Assembly (NCBI RefSeq): GCF_011769985.2
Contig: NZ_CP039734.2
Coordinates: 1 to 64,000, forward strand
Direction of reading: 5' to 3'
From: Sulfurospirillum diekertiae
GTDB taxonomy: Bacteria; Campylobacterota; Campylobacteria; Campylobacterales; Sulfurospirillaceae
Length of the DNA stretch: 64,000 bases
The position numbers were made by a program, and so were the translations under genes. The notes under the pieces were generated by a model. The model was not told the origin of the DNA. It worked only from the letters and a program-made list of their open reading frames with translations, and ran no database searches. Shown here piece after piece: positions 28,384-36,969 of this stretch (within the stretch, counting starts at the first letter, position 1; each line of letters opens with the position of its first letter).

Positions 28384-28806
28384 ATGAACATTATCACGAT
28401 AGTTGCTATTGTCTCTTTGATAGGCATTGGAGTATTACATTTTTATTGGGCATTGGGTGGCAAGGTTTGGCTTAATAAGTCAATACCGACCATCAATGGA
28501 AAACCTTTGTTGCACCCTGGAAAAATTGCGACCATTGTTGTAGGTATAGTTTTAATTGGATTTGCTTGGATTGCATCTGCGCTTTCTTTTGGCGATTTAT
28601 ATTCAACTTTATACGGTAAGTATATAGTATATTTTGGATGGATTGTATCAGGGATATTTATTGTGCGTGCTATTGGGGATTTTAATACTGTTGGTTTTTT
28701 CAAAAAAATAAAAACTTCGGATTTTGCATTGTATGATACAAAATTTTATTCGCCCTATGCCCTATTTATCGGGATTGTATTTGCACTTTTATCTTATCAA
28801 GTGTAA
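28384..28806 (+). CDS. DUF3995-like small membrane protein
   Basis: A 140-residue protein with four predicted membrane helices (about 3-23, 44-66, 79-98, 122-138). The N-terminal GVLHFYWALGGKVW and the later RAIGDFNTVGFFKK fit the DUF3995 family as I remember it. Function unknown. AAGGAAAAAA precedes the ATG. It is bracketed by the 27-bp repeats, which hints that it entered as a unit. Confidence 0.75.
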   Translation: MNIITIVAIVSLIGIGVLHFYWALGGKVWLNKSIPTINGKPLLHPGKIATIVVGIVLIGFAWIASALSFGDLYSTLYGKYIVYFGWIVSGIFIVRAIGDFNTVGFFKKIKTSDFALYDTKFYSPYALFIGIVFALLSYQV

Positions 28807-28830
28807 AGAGCTATACGTTATACAGTCTTG

Positions 28831-28857
28831 AAAACTTAGCAATATCGGAGTAGTTTT
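28831..28857. repeat. 27-bp imperfect direct repeat, copy 2
   Basis: This copy (TAGCAATATCGGAGTAGTTT core) differs at three of 27 positions from the copy at 28315-28341. It lies between the DUF3995-like gene and the AraC-family gene. Confidence 0.6.
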
Positions 28858-28907
28858 ATTTTTCCGCTTTTTCTACAATACTCCAAACGCAAAGCAAAAG
28901 AGGTGCG

Positions 28908-29753
28908 ATGAAAGCAAGTACCAGGGAAGATTATGTTCGCTTGGTGTATAAGGTCGTTTTTTACATCGAGCAAAACGCAGACAAAGAGCTAAGCCTTGAA
29001 GAATTAGCCAAAGTGGCGGGCTTTTCAAAGTACCATTTTCATCGCATTTTCAAAGCCGTGACGGGAGAAAATATCGGCGATTTTATCGCTCGGGTGAGGT
29101 TGGTGTATTCGGCGTGGAAGCTAAAAACCGAACCTAAGATCACCGATGTAGCGCTCTCCTGCGGGTTTGAAACTAACGCCTCGTTTAGCAAAGCGTTCAA
29201 AAACCGCTTCGGCGTGAGTCCGCGCACCTACGCAACTCAGCTGAAAGCGAACAAAGGAGTTGTGATGCTAAAACCAACGATGGTCGAGTTTAAACCAATG
29301 AGTGTTTTTTACGTACGAAAAACGGGCGCGTACGAAACTTCTTCGTGCGAAGCGTGGAATGTCTTGATGGCGTTTGCCTATGAGCAAAAAATGAAGTTTC
29401 ATAAAAATATTATGGGAAAAGCGACGATGCACTTTGGCGTTGGACACGATAATCCCAGTTTGGTCGAGCAAAATTTACTGCGTTATGATGCGTGCATTAC
29501 CTGCGAGGATGAAAGCATTGAGGTCAAAGGTGAAGTCTTTAAAAAGGTGCTTGATGGTGGAAAATGTGCAGTGTTTTTGCACAAAGGGCCGTATGAAAAC
29601 CTTAAAGCGACGTATGCTCAGATTATGGATTGGGTGGTGAGCGAGGGTGTTGGGCTTCGTGATGCACCTGTGTTTGAGAAGTACCTCAACCGAGACCCAA
29701 GACGCACGAAACCTGAGAACTTGCGAACGGAGATTTACGTGCCGATTGTTTAG
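28908..29753 (+). CDS. AraC-family regulator with GyrI-like effector domain
   Basis: A 281-residue protein with an N-terminal AraC-type double HTH (LEELAKVAGFSKYHFHRIFKAVTGENIGDFI and ITDVALSCGFETNASFSKAFKNRFGVSPRTY, about 25-107) followed by a GyrI-like ligand-binding domain (about 120-280). This order is that of Rob/SoxS-like activators with C-terminal effector domains, which sense small toxic molecules. The codons for the two HTH helices are richer in GC than the surrounding genes. Target genes are unknown. Confidence 0.88.
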   Translation: MKASTREDYVRLVYKVVFYIEQNADKELSLEELAKVAGFSKYHFHRIFKAVTGENIGDFIARVRLVYSAWKLKTEPKITDVALSCGFETNASFSKAFKNRFGVSPRTYATQLKANKGVVMLKPTMVEFKPMSVFYVRKTGAYETSSCEAWNVLMAFAYEQKMKFHKNIMGKATMHFGVGHDNPSLVEQNLLRYDACITCEDESIEVKGEVFKKVLDGGKCAVFLHKGPYENLKATYAQIMDWVVSEGVGLRDAPVFEKYLNRDPRRTKPENLRTEIYVPIV

Positions 29754-29793
29754 AAAAACATTTTACATGTAAAGATTTTCGATGAAAAAATCC

Positions 29794-30408
29794 CTAGCGT
29801 TTGCGCCCTGTCAATAAAAAGATGGGGTAGTCTCCATACGGTTTTTTTGCCACACTGACGATTTCGATAGTGACATCTTCAAAGCCTGCTTTTTGCGCCC
29901 ACGTGGCAAACTCTTCTTGGTCAAATCCAAAGTGAAACACGCCCATATCTTCGGTGTGAAACGTGCCATCTTCTTTGTCCAAATCCGCTAAAGCGATGGT
30001 TCCCCCGCTGTTAAGCAAACGGTAAAACGTGTGAAAAAGCGCTTGCACATCTTCGACGTGATGAATGGTCATGGAAGAGATGATGCCATCAAAGGTTGCA
30101 TCAACCTCTGTATTGACCAAGTCGATTTCAAGCATCTCAAGTTCACACGGCAATTGCTCTTTTTTGGCACGAAGCGCTTCATTCATCGAAGGCGAGATGT
30201 CGATGGTTGTCATTTTGCGCACAAACGGTGCGATCTGTTCGGTCAAAAGCCCTGTGCCTGAGCCAAAGTCCATCACATGGGTTGTGGTTTTATCGTAGAT
30301 AAGTCTCTCTAAAATAGCTTCGCCAATGTTTTTAACGTTGTTGGTTCGTGTAACTTCTTTTTCGTATGTTTTTGATTTTTCATGAAAATAGTCTTTGGAG
30401 GGTTGCAT
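29794..30408 (-). CDS. Class I SAM-dependent methyltransferase
   Basis: The 204-residue protein has the Rossmann-type SAM motifs: VMDFGSGTGLLTEQIAPF (motif I, about 40-57), TIDISPSM (motif II), and FDGIISSMTIHHVED plus LLNSGGTIALADLD (motifs IV-V). The acceptor substrate is unknown; UbiE-type small-molecule methyltransferases look similar. It stands alone, convergent with the AraC-family gene, with a TTACATGTAA copy (29763-29772) in the shared 3' spacer. Confidence 0.85.
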   Translation of the reverse strand: MQPSKDYFHEKSKTYEKEVTRTNNVKNIGEAILERLIYDKTTTHVMDFGSGTGLLTEQIAPFVRKMTTIDISPSMNEALRAKKEQLPCELEMLEIDLVNTEVDATFDGIISSMTIHHVEDVQALFHTFYRLLNSGGTIALADLDKEDGTFHTEDMGVFHFGFDQEEFATWAQKAGFEDVTIEIVSVAKKPYGDYPIFLLTGRKR

Positions 30409-30489
30409 AGGTAGCCTTTTGAATAGATGAGAAAGTATAGCACACCCCTAACAGCAAAAAAATTAACCTAAGCAATTAGCGTCTACTTT

Positions 30490-31284
30490 TTAACCAATTA
30501 CAAATGACGTGTATCCTACCACGCGACTTGCATCTTTACTGTGCGCATAACTGGTTCGGTAGTCTAAAAAATGGGCTTGAAAGTTGTGTGAAAGTGCGCT
30601 TTGAACCATCGCTTTGACACCCGTTATACCGCATGCTTCGCATCCATGAGAGAGCGCATGAAGGTCAAGATGCGAAATTGCTTCTATGCACGTATGATCG
30701 AGCTTATTGGCTTCCTCTTCCGTGTAAAAATGGCTGAGATCGGTGCTGATAACCACCAGTGTTTTTTCATCGCTTAGCACTTCGTCGATGAGTGTTGAGA
30801 GCTCGCTGTGAGAGATGTCTCCATAGACGATTTCAACGACTTTAGCGTGTTTGAAATACTGTCGAATAAAAGGCATTTGCACTTCGGTGGAGTGTTCCTC
30901 ATGTGCCATAGGGTGAAAGTCTAAAAAGGCAAATTTTCGCTTAAGGGCATAACTGAATGCTAAGTCGATTTCTATTTCGCCACACGGTGTATGGTATGCC
31001 TCCAAAAGGGCAATGGAAGCCCCTGCTACGTAGATGCGGTGACTAGGACCAATGACAACCAAACGTTCAACATCGGAGCATTTGGATGCGGTATAGTGGT
31101 AAGCAAGATTGGCGGTATAGCCACTGTAAATGTAGCCCGCATGAGGAACAATGAGCGCGCGGGGTATAACATCGAGTGCTATGTTGGGCATCGCTTTATC
31201 AAAATGATCGAACATGTGTTTTATTTCACTGCAGACGTCAGGGTAAAACATCCCAGCTACAGCAGCTTTACGGTGTTTATTCAT
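30490..31284 (-). CDS. amrB: AmmeMemoRadiSam system protein B (MEMO1-like)
   Basis: A 264-residue member of the MEMO1 family, structurally related to extradiol dioxygenases. Conserved positions are visible: His in PHAGYIYSG, His in GPSHRIYV, the STDLSHF segment and Cys in CGITGVKAM; the human homologue uses such His/His/Cys ligands to bind metal. I chose ATG 31284 (MNKHRK) because it overlaps the radical SAM stop by eight bases; an upstream in-frame ATG at 31329 would add 15 residues inside that gene. It is the last of three co-oriented, overlapping genes. Confidence 0.88.
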   Translation of the reverse strand: MNKHRKAAVAGMFYPDVCSEIKHMFDHFDKAMPNIALDVIPRALIVPHAGYIYSGYTANLAYHYTASKCSDVERLVVIGPSHRIYVAGASIALLEAYHTPCGEIEIDLAFSYALKRKFAFLDFHPMAHEEHSTEVQMPFIRQYFKHAKVVEIVYGDISHSELSTLIDEVLSDEKTLVVISTDLSHFYTEEEANKLDHTCIEAISHLDLHALSHGCEACGITGVKAMVQSALSHNFQAHFLDYRTSYAHSKDASRVVGYTSFVIG

Positions 31285-32266
31285 CAAAAACTCCTGTGAG
31301 TTTGGTATTGCATTTTGGACAGCATCCATCTACGAGATAGTTTTCCATCACTTCGAAGCGTTTTCGTGTGATCAAAATAGCATTACATGTAACGCATCTC
31401 GTAGGATTTTCAAGCCCGACATTCCCAATATAGATGTGTTTAAGTCCTACATTTTTGCCAAGCGTTTCGGCACGTTTAAGTGTTTCAATAGAAGTCGAAG
31501 GAAGCCCTTGCTCATGATAGTCAGGATGAAAAGCACTGATATGCCATGGTGTCTCAACGCCAAGCTCTTTGGCAATAAAGGAAGCGATAGAATTCAATTC
31601 TTCATCGGAGTCGTTTTTGGTGGGGACGATAAGTGTAGTAACCTCGATCCAAATGCCATTACGCTTGAAGTGCTTGAGGTTTTCCAAAATAGTTTCAAGC
31701 CCTCCTCCGAGCTCTTTTTTATAGTAGTCGTGGTTGAAAGATTTGAGATCAACATTCGCCGCATCAATAATGCCTACCATATCATCAATCACTTCACTGG
31801 ATTCAAAGCCATTGGTGACGAAGATATTTTTCATTCCTTTTTCATGAGCCAAAATGGCGATATCTTTAGCATAGGGATAGAAAATGGTGGGTTCATTGTA
31901 GGTGTAGGCGATGGAAGCACATTCGTATTTGAGCGCCATTTCGATAATCTGTTGGGGGGCAAAATACTCTTTTACATGTAAAGATTTTTCTTGCGAAATA
32001 CTCCAGTTTTGACAGAAAGGACATTTGAAATTACAACCAATCGTTCCGATCGAAAAGGCTCTGGTGTCAGGTAAAAAGTGGTAGAGCGGTTTTTTCTCCA
32101 CAGGGTCAATGTGCATGGCTACGGGATGTCCATACACCAGATTTTTGATAGTTCCATCGACATTTTGATTGACACCGCAGATGCCTATTTGTCCCTCTTT
32201 AAGATGACAGCAGTGCGCACAGAGTAAGCAAACCAGACGGGAGCCTTCAGTCTTAAAATAGTGCAT
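31277..32266 (-). CDS. amrS: AmmeMemoRadiSam system radical SAM enzyme
   Basis: The 329-residue radical SAM protein carries CNFKCPFC (about 78-85), the [4Fe-4S] motif that cleaves SAM. It starts with a cysteine/histidine-rich segment (CLLCAHCCHLKEGQIGICGV) and ends in a rubredoxin-like CVTC...CPKC zinc site. It resembles pyruvate formate-lyase activating enzymes, but no glycyl radical partner is adjacent; instead it sits between AMMECR1-like and MEMO1-like genes, overlapping each by one and eight bases. The substrate is not established to my knowledge. Two TTACATGTAA copies lie inside (31383, 31972). Confidence 0.9.
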   Translation of the reverse strand: MHYFKTEGSRLVCLLCAHCCHLKEGQIGICGVNQNVDGTIKNLVYGHPVAMHIDPVEKKPLYHFLPDTRAFSIGTIGCNFKCPFCQNWSISQEKSLHVKEYFAPQQIIEMALKYECASIAYTYNEPTIFYPYAKDIAILAHEKGMKNIFVTNGFESSEVIDDMVGIIDAANVDLKSFNHDYYKKELGGGLETILENLKHFKRNGIWIEVTTLIVPTKNDSDEELNSIASFIAKELGVETPWHISAFHPDYHEQGLPSTSIETLKRAETLGKNVGLKHIYIGNVGLENPTRCVTCNAILITRKRFEVMENYLVDGCCPKCNTKLTGVFDE

Positions 32267-32808
32267 TATTTCACCTTTTCAACCCTGTAATACCAAATCT
32301 CAGGATGGCTTTCCAAGCAATCAGGTGCTAACCCCGCTTTTTGGCATAGATGTGAAAAAAAGAGTTCAAAGGTTGGCAGTTGTTCCCACACTTGGGGTAA
32401 AAAGGTTGCTTTTCGAGACTCTTTTTGAAGAATAATGCCATCCATTCCCACCGTAACTTTGCTTTTGAGGTCATTGGTATTTTCATATAAGATGGGTTGG
32501 GGTTCACTCAAAAGAGAGATTTCAATCTTTACATGTAAAAACTCTTCGGGGCTGAGCGGATAGAAACGTGGATCATCAAAAGCAGCTGCTTTGGCGTTAT
32601 GTATAAGGTCATCTAGAAGAGGTCTATGGGCTATGAGTGAGCCGATACAGCCACGCAGTTGACCATCAAGGGTGAGTGTTACAAACGTAGCTTTAGGAGT
32701 TGAAAATTCAGGATGTGCTTGCACTAAAGCTTTTGGATTCAAAGTAGATGTATGGTTAAAGCTGTCACTGATCGCCTGCTTGGCAATTTCTAAGAGTACG
32801 TTTTGCAC
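32266..32808 (-). CDS. amrA: AmmeMemoRadiSam system protein A (AMMECR1-like)
   Basis: A 180-residue AMMECR1-domain protein with the family signature LRGCIGSL (about 62-69) and AAAFDDPRFYPLSPEE. I selected the GTG at 32808 as start because AAAGGAGGCGCC is ideally placed before it; a longer in-frame ORF to 32940 would run into the divergent promoter and lacks a ribosome binding site. It is first in the amrA-amrS-amrB order, with a one-base TAATG overlap to amrS. The biochemical role is unknown. A TTACATGTAA copy lies at 32529. Confidence 0.88.
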   Translation of the reverse strand: MQNVLLEIAKQAISDSFNHTSTLNPKALVQAHPEFSTPKATFVTLTLDGQLRGCIGSLIAHRPLLDDLIHNAKAAAFDDPRFYPLSPEEFLHVKIEISLLSEPQPILYENTNDLKSKVTVGMDGIILQKESRKATFLPQVWEQLPTFELFFSHLCQKAGLAPDCLESHPEIWYYRVEKVK

Positions 32809-32875
32809 GGCGCCTCCTTTACGAAAGTGTATTATATGATAAAATGGCTGATAGGTTATACAAAAAGGAATCGTC

Positions 32876-33376
32876 ATGGTACTGGCAATTTTAGCGCATA
32901 CTCCCGTGTGGGTTTTTCTGCTCTTTGGTGTGTTACTCATATTAGGCTGGATGCAAAGTCGTGATCGTAAGGTTTCTTATGTGCGTGCGTTTATATTGCC
33001 TTGCATGATGATAATTTTCTCCATATACGGCGTTGCCTCCGCATTTGGCATGAGTATTGGGATTGTGGCGTGGAGTGTAGGAATGATGGCGATGATGGCA
33101 CTGGGAATTCGCATAAGAGCTTTTTACAATGTGGTTTTTATGGCAGAATATAACGCTTTTGCGATCAAAGGAAGTTGGCTTTGGTTGACTCTGATGATGG
33201 TCATTTTTTGGCTTAAATTTGCAGTAGGTGTAGCACTTGCCAGAGAATTAGCCATTGTCACTGAGCTATGGTTTATTTTGAGTGTTAGTTTGTGCTATGG
33301 GTTACTCAGCGGTATTTTCTTAGTGCGCATGGTTATTTTGTGGAAGATTAAAAGCTTACATATAAAAACGATCTAA
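32876..33376 (+). CDS. DUF6622-like integral membrane protein
   Basis: A 166-residue protein with about five membrane helices and a short basic C-terminus. The N-terminal AHTPVWVFLLFGVLLILGWMQSR resembles the DUF6622 family of uncharacterised membrane proteins. It is divergent from the amr operon across 67 bases. A TATATGATAAAAT-like promoter region at about 32834-32844 precedes it. Function unknown. Confidence 0.7.
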   Translation: MVLAILAHTPVWVFLLFGVLLILGWMQSRDRKVSYVRAFILPCMMIIFSIYGVASAFGMSIGIVAWSVGMMAMMALGIRIRAFYNVVFMAEYNAFAIKGSWLWLTLMMVIFWLKFAVGVALARELAIVTELWFILSVSLCYGLLSGIFLVRMVILWKIKSLHIKTI

Positions 33377-33420
33377 TCTTTTTTTATGGTAAACTTTGTC
33401 TAATTTTTAAGGAGTGAACG

Positions 33421-33822
33421 ATGAAACAATGGGTAGCAATGTTAATATGTTTAGGCTTTTTTTCAGGATGTTCTACCATCGGTTTGAACTTCAATTTTTG
33501 GAGTCAAAAAGCACCTGAAACACCTGCTCCTGTCACGTCAGAGGTTAAAATCACGCTACCTACACAAGTGCTTCTCTATGATCTTGACATTACTGATCGA
33601 CCTTATGCAAGCCTTGGTGAAGTGAGTGTTACGCTAACAAAACTTAATCCATGGGGTGAAGAGCCAACCCAAGAGCAAGTCGAGGCAAAACTGAAAGAAG
33701 AAGCTGCCAAAAAAGGAGCTGACGCACTGATCTACGTACGTTACACGAAACTGGGTGCTTCATGGAATCGCGTGAGCGGCATCGAAGGCAAAGCGCAAGC
33801 GGTCAAATTTACACGCTACTAA
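33421..33822 (+). CDS. Hypothetical lipoprotein, paralogue 1
   Basis: A 133-residue protein with a lipoprotein signal (lipobox FSGC, Cys at about 17) after AAGGAG. The mature part, with DITDRPYASLGEVSVTLTKL and VEAKLKEEAAKKGADALIYVRY, is closely related to the next gene product (MTNRPYVSLGDLAVTV and IDAKLKEEAAKLGADAVIYVRY). The compact fold with a GADA-[LV]-IYV strand resembles small YbjQ/SIMPL-like lipoprotein domains, but I cannot name the family with confidence. Probably faces the periplasm or lies in the outer membrane. Confidence 0.75.
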   Translation: MKQWVAMLICLGFFSGCSTIGLNFNFWSQKAPETPAPVTSEVKITLPTQVLLYDLDITDRPYASLGEVSVTLTKLNPWGEEPTQEQVEAKLKEEAAKKGADALIYVRYTKLGASWNRVSGIEGKAQAVKFTRY

Positions 33823-33857
33823 TCTTCTACCATCAAACTTTACTAAAAGGAGTAAGA

Positions 33858-34244
33858 ATGTCTTTCAGATTTGTAGTGGGCAGTATGGTTGTGAGTTTTT
33901 TATTATCGGGATGTGCTACGTGGTCTCAAAGCCAAGTGACCAATCCCAATACAGCGATTAAAGAAATCAAACAGGTTTCTCCTGATCAGGTTCAATTAAC
34001 AGAAGGAGATATGACAAATCGCCCGTACGTTTCACTGGGTGATCTTGCGGTCACTGTCAATAAAACAACGATTTTTCATCCAGAACCCACCAAAGAGATG
34101 ATTGATGCGAAGCTCAAAGAGGAGGCAGCAAAACTTGGTGCAGATGCTGTCATTTATGTCCGTTACGGAACGGTTGGTATTTCAGTACTTAGTTGGGGAA
34201 GTTTGGATGGCAAAGGTCGAGCAATTCAATTTACAAGTAATTAG
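33858..34244 (+). CDS. Hypothetical lipoprotein, paralogue 2
   Basis: A 128-residue protein starting at ATG 33858 behind AAAGGAGT; the longer open frame begins inside the preceding gene and is rejected. The lipobox LSGC places Cys at about 19. It is a tandem duplicate of the preceding lipoprotein, with about half of mature residues shared by eye. Its 3' end overlaps the next lipoprotein gene by 38 bases. Function unknown. Confidence 0.78.
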   Translation: MSFRFVVGSMVVSFLLSGCATWSQSQVTNPNTAIKEIKQVSPDQVQLTEGDMTNRPYVSLGDLAVTVNKTTIFHPEPTKEMIDAKLKEEAAKLGADAVIYVRYGTVGISVLSWGSLDGKGRAIQFTSN

Positions 34245-34623
34245 TCTTGTTTGTATAGGGTTGTTGTGTGTTGGGTGTGCACATTCTGCGAGGGATTTAC
34301 CGCCTGATATGAGTCATTTGCCACCGTCCATGAGGTTGTTACCAAGCGATATGGAATCTGCGGAGTATCAACTAGATTGCAAAGATCTGACACTAGCGTT
34401 GACGCATACACGTGAACATCTTAAAGAGCTTGAGAAAGATGTGATGAGCATGCAAGCTGATAATCAATCCAAAGGATTGACGGGCATTACTGTTTTCTCA
34501 CCGGCAATGTTTTTGATTAGCGATAATCCAGCTTTGAGCAAAGATTATCAAGAAAGTGATCAGGCAAGAGAGCGTTTACTTCGCATAGCGCAAGCGCGCC
34601 AATGTGAGTTGCCTTCATACTAA
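34207..34623 (+). CDS. Hypothetical lipoprotein, third in series
   Basis: A 138-residue protein starting at ATG 34207 within the end of the preceding gene. The signal peptide ends in LCVGC (Cys at about 24), then a repeated LPPDMSHLPPSMRLLPSDM segment and a helical domain with two further cysteines (LDCKDL and ARQCEL), which could pair. It is not related to the two preceding lipoproteins. The start and the long overlap make expression coupled to the second paralogue. Function unknown. Confidence 0.65.
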   Translation: MAKVEQFNLQVISLVCIGLLCVGCAHSARDLPPDMSHLPPSMRLLPSDMESAEYQLDCKDLTLALTHTREHLKELEKDVMSMQADNQSKGLTGITVFSPAMFLISDNPALSKDYQESDQARERLLRIAQARQCELPSY

Positions 34624-34680
34624 AAAAATATGCGCAATTTTGTTCTATTATGACGTGTAAAATTGCGTTATACTTTTGCC

Positions 34681-35481
34681 ATGAAACCTTCTTTATTGAA
34701 TGATACTGCGTTTGAAAATATCGCTCATTCGACCAATACCTTTTCATCTCATTTTCACGACACCTACGCGATTGGAATCACGCATGAGGGCATGTTTAAG
34801 TCACATCATGAGCGTCAAATAATTTCCGCATATGAACGCACTACTCGGATTATCAATCCGGGTGAAATTCATGGCGGCGATTCGTATGCATGGAAATACA
34901 CCAATTTCTATCCCAGTGTGGAGCTTTTAAGTACGCTTTATGAGCAGATGTATGGCGAGAAGAAGATACCGATTTTTGAGCAACATATCATTGAAGATGC
35001 CGAACTCTATGCGAGGCTGGCTGCTTTTTTTCACACTATTTATGCTAATGAAGAGCCGATGCACTCAGAGTCGAAGCTCATTGATGCCCTCTCTTATCTT
35101 ATAGCGCATTACGCGCAAAAAACCACGTCGTATCTGTTTACATGTAAAGATCCTAAAGCGATGTCTGTGGTCATAGATTACATTCATGACAACCTTGGAT
35201 CGGACATCACTTTAGATACCCTCGCCTCAACGGCGCATGTGAGTAAGTACCATTTTTTAAGGCTTTTTAAAAATCATACAGGCTTGACACCGCATCAATA
35301 CATCATCGCTGGGCGCGTATGCAAAGCCAAAACGCTTGTGATTAAAGGTGAGTCACTTTCTCAAGTTGCTTTGCAGGCAGGTTTTAGCGATCAGTCGCAT
35401 TTTATCCGCTCCTTTCGTAAAATTTACGGTTACTCTCCCAAGACACTGCTTCAAAAAAGCAATTTTATTCTATATAAATAA
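34681..35481 (+). CDS. AraC-family transcriptional regulator
   Basis: A 266-residue regulator with an N-terminal cupin-like AraC ligand domain (HSTNTFSSHFHDTYAIGITHEGM; NPGEIHGGD) and a C-terminal double HTH (TLDTLASTAHVSKYHFLRLFKNHTGLTPHQY and LSQVALQAGFSDQSHFIRSFRKIYGYSPKTL). ATG 34681 is preferred over the in-frame TTG 34663, which lacks a ribosome binding site. It lies directly upstream of an EamA exporter on the same strand, a common pairing in which the regulator controls the transporter. A TTACATGTAA copy lies inside (35138). Confidence 0.88.
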   Translation: MKPSLLNDTAFENIAHSTNTFSSHFHDTYAIGITHEGMFKSHHERQIISAYERTTRIINPGEIHGGDSYAWKYTNFYPSVELLSTLYEQMYGEKKIPIFEQHIIEDAELYARLAAFFHTIYANEEPMHSESKLIDALSYLIAHYAQKTTSYLFTCKDPKAMSVVIDYIHDNLGSDITLDTLASTAHVSKYHFLRLFKNHTGLTPHQYIIAGRVCKAKTLVIKGESLSQVALQAGFSDQSHFIRSFRKIYGYSPKTLLQKSNFILYK

Positions 35482-35517
35482 TCTGAAATTGTGTAAACTT
35501 CGCGACAAGGAGTTTTT

Positions 35518-36414
35518 ATGGGAAACAAAAATATTTTCTTTTTTTTACTTTTTCTTGCAATGGTTGCATGGGGTGGCTCGTGGGTCAATGTGAAAATTTT
35601 AGGACATTATGTCAGCGCTTTTGAGATGATCTTTTTGCGCTTTGGCATTACAGCGATTACGATGGTTCCCATCATTGTGTGGCTGAAGCATTCGTTCAAA
35701 ATCGACCTTAAGAGCTTTGGGTTAGTCGTATTGGCGGCGTTAGCGTTGATTTTTTACAACAAATACTACTATCTTGGCACTAAGTTTGGTACAGCCTCTT
35801 TAGGTGGCGCGATGGTAACGACGATGATTCCTATTTTAACGTTTATCTTTTTGGCGTTGATGGGGGCTAAAAAGGTCAGTACCAAAGACCTGTTTGCACT
35901 GGGTTTGGGTGCGGTGGGTGTTTTGACGATGTTGCATATTTGGACGTTTGATTTAGCGCATATTTTAGTGATTCACAATCTATACTTTTTATTAGCCGCC
36001 ATTTTATGGGCAGTTTTGACGATTGTCAGCTCGAAGTCAACAAAGATCTCACCGATTGTTTTTACCTTTTACATGTACATTGTCACCGTTGTGTTAGATT
36101 GGGTTTTGTTTGTGGATGTGAGCACGATACCGTTTGGCTCATTTGATGGCATTTTTTGGCTCAACACGCTATTGATTTCCCTCGCAGCCTCCACCTTTGC
36201 CAATACGATCTTTTTCTTAGGTATTGAAAAATTAGGCGCTGCCGAGGTGAGCTCGTTCGTCTTTTTGGTACCGTTTTCGGCGATCATTTTAAGTGCCGTT
36301 TTCTTAGGTGAAAAAGTCGATCTCTTCATCATCATTGGAACGGTTTTAACACTTTATGCGGTCAAGTTACTCAATAATATTATAATTTTAAAGCGACACC
36401 GAAAAAGCGTTTAA
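35518..36414 (+). CDS. EamA-family drug/metabolite transporter
   Basis: A 298-residue inner-membrane protein with ten predicted helices in two EamA halves (MVAWGGSWVNVKILG at the start of the first; ILWAVLTIVSSKSTK at the start of the second). Such proteins export amino acids, nucleosides or other metabolites; the substrate is unknown. It is preceded by an AraC regulator and ACAAGGAG as ribosome binding site. The last 35 bases overlap the convergent esterase gene. Confidence 0.9.
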   Translation: MGNKNIFFFLLFLAMVAWGGSWVNVKILGHYVSAFEMIFLRFGITAITMVPIIVWLKHSFKIDLKSFGLVVLAALALIFYNKYYYLGTKFGTASLGGAMVTTMIPILTFIFLALMGAKKVSTKDLFALGLGAVGVLTMLHIWTFDLAHILVIHNLYFLLAAILWAVLTIVSSKSTKISPIVFTFYMYIVTVVLDWVLFVDVSTIPFGSFDGIFWLNTLLISLAASTFANTIFFLGIEKLGAAEVSSFVFLVPFSAIILSAVFLGEKVDLFIIIGTVLTLYAVKLLNNIIILKRHRKSV

Positions 36415-36946
36415 TGCTCTCCAAGTGGCGATCCAGTCCTTCAAAACTGTGATTGCCACCCTCTTCTACGACCATCTTCGCGCCCTCTAAAAAGTCACAT
36501 GCTTCTTCGTAGTCCAACACCTCATCGCCTTTTTGAAGCAATACAAGCAGGTTTTCAAGATTAGGTTCTTCGATCTCATAACTTTCCAACATTTCAAGGT
36601 GCGACTCGTTCCATTCATACGTTGAGTTGTCATAATAATTCACCCCCTGTCCAATGGCGCGCTCTAATGTTTCGGGAGCATTAACCGCAGGATTGATGAG
36701 CACGGCTTTAAGGTTGTACTTGTCGCTGAGATAAAGCGCGTAATAGCCGCCCAAAGATGAACCCATCAGGTACACAGGCTCTTGATACGACTCGATCAAT
36801 TCGCTGAGTGTTTTAATCGCAAGATCGGGAATGGTAGGCAGGGATGGTGCAATAAAACGGATACCTTCTTTTTGGCAATATGCACGAAGCAGTTTCGCTT
36901 TACTGGCTTCTCCGCTAGAGCCAAATCCGTGAATGTAAATAATCAT
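36380..36946 (-). CDS. YqiA/YcfP-like alpha/beta hydrolase (esterase)
   Basis: A 188-residue hydrolase with the family start MIIYIHGFGSSGEASK, nucleophile elbow GSSLGG (about 62-67), acid in LLQKGDEVLDYEEA, and histidine in GGNHSFEG. E. coli YqiA acts on palmitoyl-CoA and p-nitrophenyl esters. It is convergent with the EamA transporter. The 192 bases upstream separate it from a formate dehydrogenase operon and contain hairpin repeat copy B. Confidence 0.9.
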   Translation of the reverse strand: MIIYIHGFGSSGEASKAKLLRAYCQKEGIRFIAPSLPTIPDLAIKTLSELIESYQEPVYLMGSSLGGYYALYLSDKYNLKAVLINPAVNAPETLERAIGQGVNYYDNSTYEWNESHLEMLESYEIEEPNLENLLVLLQKGDEVLDYEEACDFLEGAKMVVEEGGNHSFEGLDRHLESIKRFFGVALKL

Positions 36947-36969
36947 GGTGAACCTTTATGTAACAAATA

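Noticed and set aside
31285-31329. N-terminal extension of AmrB to ATG 31329
   Set aside because: The extra 15 residues lie wholly within the amrS coding end and do not resemble the MEMO1 family start.
32809-32940. N-terminal extension of AmrA to 32940
   Set aside because: No ribosome binding site, unlike the GTG at 32808 with GGAGG, and the extension overlaps the divergent gene.
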